From Undibacterium piscinae (GTDB taxonomy: Bacteria; Pseudomonadota; Gammaproteobacteria; Burkholderiales; Burkholderiaceae_D): 64,000 nucleotides of DNA. Positions 61,285 through 64,000 of the stretch are shown piece after piece. A program made the translations under genes and the position numbers. The stretch spans positions 3,782,001 to 3,846,000 of the forward strand of contig CP051152.1 in the NCBI GenBank assembly GCA_003970805.2. Reading direction: 5' to 3'. Within the stretch, counting starts at the first letter, position 1; every line of letters starts with the position of its first letter. The notes under the pieces were generated by a model, which saw only the letters and a list, made by a program, of their open reading frames with translations, ran no database searches and was not told the origin of the DNA.

Positions 61285-62545
61285 ATGCATCCCCATCTTG
61301 TGTTTTGGATTTCCGCTGCGGTGCGGATGATCATCGTATTAGCCGGCGCATCTATCGTCGGTTTTTTCTGGGGGCTGATAGCCAGTCTGGTGGCCGCCAT
61401 GGCAGGCATGATCATACTGATTGTGGTGCAGCTCAATTATCTGTTGCGCCTGGCAGATTGGCTTGATCAACCTAGCAGCGCCCGCTTGCCTGATGGCTGG
61501 GGGGCCTGGACTGAAGTCTTTTCACGCTTGTATAAATTGCGGCGCGGCGACGAAAAAAATCAAGCCGAACTCGCTGAGTGGCTGGCGCGTTTTCGCCAGG
61601 CCATGACTTTGTTGCCTGATGGCGTGGTCATCATGGACGACGTGATGTTTCTGGAGTGGTGTAATCCGGCGGCTGAACAGCATCTGGGCTTAAGTCTGGC
61701 GCAGGATAAGGGGATGCGGGTGACCAATCTGGTGCGCACCCCTGAATTCATCGACTACATTATTTTAGGACGTTACGAAATACCGCTGACCCTGTCTTTT
61801 CGCGAGCGTAAGCTGATTGTCCACATCATTCCGTTTGAAAACCGCAGACAAATTCTGGTAACGCATGATGTGACAGAATCAGAGCGCATAGACATGATGC
61901 GTCGTGACTTCATTGCGAATGCCTCGCATGAGTTGCGCACCCCGCTGACGGTGATCAATGGTTTTCTGGAAATTGCCTCAATGCAACCGGATCTGGATGT
62001 CGCGATACGTTCCTCCCATCTGAAGCTGATGTCGGAGCAGGGCGAGCGCATGCAACGCCTGATTGAGGACATGCTGACGCTGAGCCGCTTGGAGTCGACC
62101 GAGTATTCCGTGCACCATGAACCGATAGATATGCGCCTGATGCTGGGCCAGATCTTGCAAGAGGGTGAGGCATTATCGGCCGGGAAGCATGAGTTGCTGC
62201 TGGAGTGTGATGGTCCGAATATTCTGGGAAGCAGTGACGAAATCCGTAGCGCCTTATTTAATCTGGTCACCAATGCGATACGGTATACCCCGGAACATGG
62301 TCGCATCACATTGATCTGGAAAAATACCTCTCAGGGACCGCGCTTCGTTGTGCAAGACACCGGAATCATTAGTGGAACATATCTCACGTCTGACCGAGCG
62401 CTTTTACCGTGTCGATAAAAGCCGCTCACGCGAAACTCAGGGCACCGGTTTGGGGTTGGCGATCGTCAAGCACGTACTGCTTCGCCACAAGGCACATTTG
62501 AGCATAGAATCCACCCCCGATGTCGGCAGCTCATTTTGCAGTCGT
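61285..62545 (+). pseudogene. phoR: Phosphate regulon sensor kinase PhoR, frameshifted and 3'-truncated as given
   Basis: PhoR has two N-terminal membrane helices (about 8-30 and 33-53), a PAS domain (FRQAMTLLPDGVVIMDD), the HisKA box RRDFIANASHELRTPLTVINGFLE and an N box NLVTNAIRYTPEHG. The G1 box is damaged: QDTGI is followed directly by IISG instead of G-I-x-x-E. The following sequence [33 protein letters not shown] continues in another frame from about 62374. About five bases seem lost at 62365-62374. After VGSSF (62538) similarity ends and the neighbouring GNAT gene begins in antisense, so the tail is missing. Confidence 0.85.
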
Positions 62546-62876
62546 CCTCTACGCCCGATATCTGGGCGCAATGGATTACGGCTTCCAGCAAATGTTGCGA
62601 CAGACCGGTACCGCGAAACGCCGGCAACACGCCCATGCGCAGCATTTCCCAGGTGTCGCTGTCGGCTTCCATCGGTTGCCAGCGCACCGAACCGGCAGGT
62701 TCTTCATCAATCAGAAGAATAAAGCCGCCACCCAGTTGCAGGTCGTTGGCGACCCGCTCGGCGGTTTCCTTGTGACCGCTGGAACTCTCGGCCACCTTGT
62801 CTTGCCAGCAGGCGCGAGTCAGATGCGCAATCAGTTGCGCATCGTCCAGAGTGGCTTCCCGTATCAGAATATCCAT
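62466..62876 (-). CDS. GNAT family N-acetyltransferase, C-terminus apparently replaced
   Basis: The first about 110 residues are a normal [42 protein letters not shown] and the acetyl-CoA loop [21 protein letters not shown]. After QISGVED (about 62545) the expected last strands are absent. The frame instead runs antisense through phoR codons to a stop at 62466 (CKMSCRHRG). Substrate unknown. It starts 18 nt after metG on the same strand. Probably truncated by a deletion or misassembly. Confidence 0.7.
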   Translation of the reverse strand: MDILIREATLDDAQLIAHLTRACWQDKVAESSSGHKETAERVANDLQLGGGFILLIDEEPAGSVRWQPMEADSDTWEMLRMGVLPAFRGTGLSQHLLEAVIHCAQISGVEDDCKMSCRHRGWILCSNVPCGEAVRA

Positions 62877-62894
62877 CTTGGTTCCGGTGCGCGC

Positions 62895-64000
62895 TTAACG
62901 AACGCGCATACCAGGCTGGGCACCAGGCCAGGCTTCCAGGATGTATAAACCCGGATTGGCTTTTTCATCCGCGGCCGAGGCGGCCAATACCATGCCTTCT
63001 GAAATGCCGAACTTCATCTTGCGTGGCGCCAGGTTGGCAACCATCACGGTAAATTTACCGATCAGTTGTTCCGGCTGGTAAGCCGATTTGATGCCCGAGA
63101 ACACGTTGCGGGTACGGCCTTCGCCGGCGTCCAGCGTCAGGCGCAACAACTTGTCCGAGCCTTCTACGTGTTCACAATTGACGATCTTGGCGATGCGCAA
63201 ATCTACCTTGGCGAAGTCATCTATCTTGATTTCAGGCGCTAGTTCTTCCATGTTGCTGTTATTGCCGTTGCCATCATCAGCGGATGCTGTTGCAGGTGTT
63301 GATTCTGCCACTGCAGTAGGCTTGGTCGCAGCTTTGGCGGCAGGCGCTGCAGCATCTGGTACTGGTGCATCAAACAACTGGTCAAAGATTTTGCCATCTA
63401 CCCTTTGCATCAGATGCACGTAAGGATTGATTTTGTGCAGATGTGGCAATGGTGTGGCGACACTGGCCCATTGCAAAGGCGCGATGTTCAGTTGCGTTTC
63501 TACCTGTTGTGCCAGATGCGGCAATACCGGTTTGAGGAAAATCGTCAGGATGCGGAAGGCTTCCAGCAGACGGCTGCAGACTTCCTGCAACTTGCCGTCG
63601 TTTTCAGGCTTTTTCGCCAGTTCCCAAGGTTTGTTGGCATCGACGTAGGCATTGATGATATCAGCCTGATCCATCACGGCACGCAGCGCCTTGCCGTATT
63701 CGCGGCCTTCGAACAGTGCCTGGATTTCCGGCGAGACCTTGCGCAAATTGGTGATGAAGGCATCATCCTCTGTTGCCCAGTCGGTCGTTACCACACCGTC
63801 AAAACGCTTGGTGATGAAACCGGCGGCGCGACTGGCGATGTTGACGTATTTCCCGATCAGGTCGGCGTTGACGCGTGCCACGAAATCTTCAGGGTTCATG
63901 TCCAGATCTTCGACCTTGGCATTGAGCTTGGCGGCAAAGTAATAGCGCAGCCATTCAGGGTTCATGCCGATGTCGAGATAGCGCAGCGGTGAGATGCCGG
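62895..64000 (-). CDS. metG: Methionyl-tRNA synthetase MetG, C-terminal part (5' end outside the window)
   Basis: The frame is open to the window edge ([25 protein letters not shown] at 63925-63999), so about 368 C-terminal residues are seen. The helical anticodon-binding domain ([37 protein letters not shown]) is followed by an Ala/Pro/Thr-rich linker. A tRNA-binding OB-fold domain ends the protein ([40 protein letters not shown]). The HIGH and KMSKS motifs lie outside the window. Confidence 0.95.
   Translation of the reverse strand, partial: GISPLRYLDIGMNPEWLRYYFAAKLNAKVEDLDMNPEDFVARVNADLIGKYVNIASRAAGFITKRFDGVVTTDWATEDDAFITNLRKVSPEIQALFEGREYGKALRAVMDQADIINAYVDANKPWELAKKPENDGKLQEVCSRLLEAFRILTIFLKPVLPHLAQQVETQLNIAPLQWASVATPLPHLHKINPYVHLMQRVDGKIFDQLFDAPVPDAAAPAAKAATKPTAVAESTPATASADDGNGNNSNMEELAPEIKIDDFAKVDLRIAKIVNCEHVEGSDKLLRLTLDAGEGRTRNVFSGIKSAYQPEQLIGKFTVMVANLAPRKMKFGISEGMVLAASAADEKANPGLYILEAWPGAQPGMRVR

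Overview
The window looks like a chromosomal segment of a moderate-GC betaproteobacterium of the Oxalobacteraceae. An Undibacterium-like genus is my best guess; this is inference from protein character and gene order (rubredoxin-pilGHIJ-chpA, yqgE-ruvX-pyrR-pyrB-pyrC', hemH/recN/nadK/hrcA, fur/bamE/dapB, leuS-lptE-holA-proA, pst-phoUBR), a Burkholderiales-type porin, a PEP-CTERM protein and clear AT-rich intergenic spacers. No tRNA, rRNA, CRISPR array, complete insertion sequence or prophage was seen.

Layout: 0-10.5 kb holds a rubredoxin tail and the type IV pilus chemosensory operon pilG-pilH-pilI-pilJ-chpA, ending in a giant CheA-type kinase. 10.5-16.8 kb has a convergent photolyase, then yqgE-ruvX-pyrR-pyrB-pyrC' and an acyltransferase. 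16.9-24.3 kb carries, mostly on the minus strand, apaH-hemH-recN-nadK and fur, with a HAD hydrolase, hrcA and a receiver protein on plus. 24.4-35.3 kb is a plus-strand housekeeping block (bamE, dapB, an ExbB/ExbD pair, leuS, lptE, holA, proA, hemJ, a DsbA-type isomerase, an rRNA methyltransferase). 35.3-39.2 kb is AT-rich with a major porin, a DUF3016 protein and a decayed gene. 39.2-48.9 kb has an orphan four-PAS histidine kinase and a minus-strand valine degradation cluster (mmsA, acyl-CoA dehydrogenase, 3-hydroxyisobutyryl-CoA hydrolase, mmsB), with hairpin-forming repeats and a 20-bp palindromic operator candidate upstream. 49-50.8 kb has a PEP-CTERM protein and a lysine/alanine-rich histone-like gene. 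50.8-62.5 kb is a phosphate-limitation region: olsB plus an LpxH-like phosphatase, ppk1-sixA, and pstSCAB-phoU-phoB-phoR. The window ends in the 3' part of metG.

The most coherent biology is in the last 13 kb. Three promoters (olsB, ppk1, pstS) carry 11-bp-periodic Pho boxes, so phosphate uptake, polyphosphate synthesis and phosphorus-free ornithine lipid synthesis appear to form one local PhoB regulon.

The sequence also contains an unusual number of reading-frame breaks. pyrB, a CheY-like gene, leuS, ppk1, pstS, pstC, phoR and a histone-like gene are all broken. Most breaks are one- or two-base gains in short homopolymers or TATAT tracts, and closing them gives normal family lengths. Because leuS is essential, sequencing or assembly error is the likeliest explanation, but four of the eight breaks fall in phosphate genes, and the phoR 3' end appears fused to the neighbouring acetyltransferase gene. 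These genes are typed as pseudogene because the frame is broken as given.
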